Shown: piece by piece, positions 22,762 through 22,824 of the stretch
How the letters are laid out: each line of letters begins with the position of its first letter
Numbering within the stretch: position 1 is the first letter of the stretch
Assembly (NCBI GenBank): GCA_034408685.1
Contig: JAWXCP010000010.1
Coordinates: 1 to 22,824 of the forward strand
Reading direction: 5' to 3'
DNA length: 22,824 nucleotides
Source: JANXVY01 sp034408685
Lineage (GTDB): Bacteria > Pseudomonadota > Alphaproteobacteria > Rhizobiales > Hyphomicrobiaceae
The notes under the pieces: generated by a model
What the model was told of the DNA's origin: nothing
Databases searched by the model: none
The model's input: only the letters and a program-made list of their open reading frames with translations
Position numbers and translations under genes: made by a program

Positions 22762-22824
22762 CCCCGACGCGCTGACCCCGACGCGCTGACCCCGACGCGC
22801 TGACCCCGACGCGCTGACCCCGAC
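22756..22824. repeat. 14-bp tandem array at right edge
   Basis: Four full copies and 13 bases of a fifth of CGCTGACCCCGACG (22756-22769, 22770-22783, 22784-22797, 22798-22811, 22812-22824). It starts inside the last codons of purK and runs to the window end, so the true length is unknown. The period equals that of the left-edge array, but the unit differs. Confidence 0.95.

Overview
The window is GC-rich chromosomal DNA from an alphaproteobacterium, most likely a member of the Hyphomicrobiales (Rhizobiales). The evidence is gene content. An Hsp20 gene is followed by a DUF1150 gene, a pairing typical of alphaproteobacteria. There is an RpoH-type promoter and a ROSE-like thermometer, a phosphonate C-P lyase gene set, a pqqA precursor peptide gene, and a cysteine-rich-repeat secreted protein. 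The pqqA gene suggests PQQ-dependent dehydrogenases, as in methylotrophs, but the genus cannot be fixed from sequence alone. No tRNA, rRNA, transposase, phage gene or CRISPR array was seen.

Layout: (1) 1-1187: a 14-bp tandem array, a small secreted Cys-rich protein, a structured intergenic stretch, and holC (DNA polymerase III chi). (2) 1527-3540: a DUF4212-type small membrane subunit overlapping a large, very divergent symporter-like membrane protein. (3) 3662-4258: an M15-type peptidase gene cut by one in-frame amber codon. (4) 4321-6384 (minus): an AsmA-family envelope protein. (5) 6662-10278: an aspartoacylase-family zinc hydrolase, then a GtrB/ArnC-like polyprenyl-phosphate glycosyltransferase, a ChbG/YdjC-type deacetylase and a GtrA-family flippase. 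(6) 10370-13866: phnK, phnL, phnM, phnN without phnGHIJ. (7) 13926-15705: a two-gene operon of unknown function. (8) 15826-16620: uppP. (9) 16696-17717 (minus): hsp20 and DUF1150, separated by two related palindromic elements. (10) 17986-18075: a stand-alone pqqA with its own promoter and terminator. (11) 18262-20100 (minus): an ABC-F ATPase of the Uup type. (12) 20242-22761: a GNAT acetyltransferase, then purE and purK. (13) 22756-22824: a second 14-bp tandem array.

How the genes may work together: the glycosyltransferase, deacetylase and flippase fit one lipid-linked sugar pathway in which an amino sugar is loaded on undecaprenyl phosphate, N-deacetylated and flipped. UppP, 6 kb away, recycles the same carrier. 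PhnK/L/M/N belong to C-P lyase phosphonate breakdown, but the catalytic-core genes must lie elsewhere. The hsp20/pqqA intergenic region carries the clearest regulation: a heat-shock promoter and thermometer hairpin on one strand, and a conventional promoter with an overlapping inverted repeat on the other. Both ends of the window are 14-bp tandem arrays, which suggests that this is a contig ending at repeats.
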